Source: Duganella sp. OV510
GTDB lineage: Bacteria; Pseudomonadota; Gammaproteobacteria; Burkholderiales; Burkholderiaceae_D
Direction: 5' to 3'
DNA length: 64,000 nt
NCBI RefSeq assembly: GCF_900100205.1
Contig: NZ_FNEQ01000005.1
Location: 310,001-374,000, forward strand
Shown: positions 63,991-64,000 of the stretch, piece after piece
Numbering within the stretch: the stretch's first letter is position 1
How the letters are laid out: the number at the start of each line of letters is the position of its first letter
Position numbers and translations under genes: made by a program
The notes under the pieces: generated by a model
What the model was told of the DNA's origin: nothing
Database searches by the model: none
The model's input: only the letters and a program-made list of their open reading frames with translations

Positions 63991-64000
63991 GGCGTTCAGT

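Noticed and set aside
1..64000. tRNA, rRNA or insertion sequence genes
   Set aside because: No cloverleaf-like GTTCRAAT arms, rRNA segments or transposase reading frames were seen on either strand by eye; a tRNAscan or ISfinder search would settle it.

Overview
The window reads as one chromosomal segment of a GC-rich betaproteobacterium, most likely an Oxalobacteraceae member (Duganella/Massilia/Janthinobacterium type). This is inferred from the overall gene set (fliD, several chemoreceptors and c-di-GMP proteins, tsaB-rimI-uracil glycosylase operon, DUF1289/DUF1415 pair, DUF3297, fabI, leuA), not from a marker RNA. I saw no rRNA, tRNA, CRISPR array, insertion sequence or prophage.

Layout. 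1-5.4 kb: truncated polyamine-type binding protein, a FliD-like protein, a class III CoA-transferase divergent from a citrate synthase with an N-terminal DNA-binding-like domain and an internal 13 x 12 bp repeat, and a PilZ protein. 5.4-13.1 kb: housekeeping genes (alr-radA, lplT, tsaB-rimI-udg-DUF1853, thioredoxin-like). 13.1-20 kb: an orphan molybdopterin oxidoreductase subunit, a 1039-aa PAS-GGDEF-EAL protein and small conserved genes. 20-27.9 kb: mltD, fabI, a cyclic-nucleotide-binding protein, rhlE with a long leader, and a Tat-exported phospholipase C. 27.9-29.7 kb: an AT-richer patch of unrecognised small genes. 29.7-43 kb: an ECF sigma/membrane protein/MFS operon, a small protein with near-consensus promoter and terminator, DUF3297, an antiporter, a MarR-MFS operon, LysR-gdhA, a short malic enzyme, and a DUF885-glycosyltransferase-YnfA operon. 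43-46.2 kb: a chemoreceptor and an exported amidohydrolase.

46.2-58.8 kb is the most interesting part. A SenA-like EgtB-family protein is divergent from selD (selenophosphate synthetase); an egtD-egtB operon for ergothioneine lies 4 kb away; next to it is a five-gene ABC transporter operon whose binding protein resembles the PhnD-like group often labelled putative selenate transporters. Together they suggest a neighbourhood for sulfur- and selenium-containing histidine betaines. The SenA-like protein has Gln and Arg where two of the three iron-binding histidines of EgtB should be, while the EgtB in the same window keeps all three. No senB-type selenosugar synthase is visible. leuA lies inside this stretch and is preceded by a short leader ORF rich in leucine codons. 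A 66-bp near-perfect palindrome sits between the convergent chemoreceptor and egtB genes.

The right end (58.9-64 kb) has a small DNA-binding protein with a very strong ribosome binding site, a DUF1800/DUF1501 exported pair, and a PAS-GGDEF-EAL gene that carries both a frameshift and an in-frame stop, so it is called a pseudogene. Start codons were chosen from ribosome binding sites, overlaps and family alignment; all functions are from sequence reading only.
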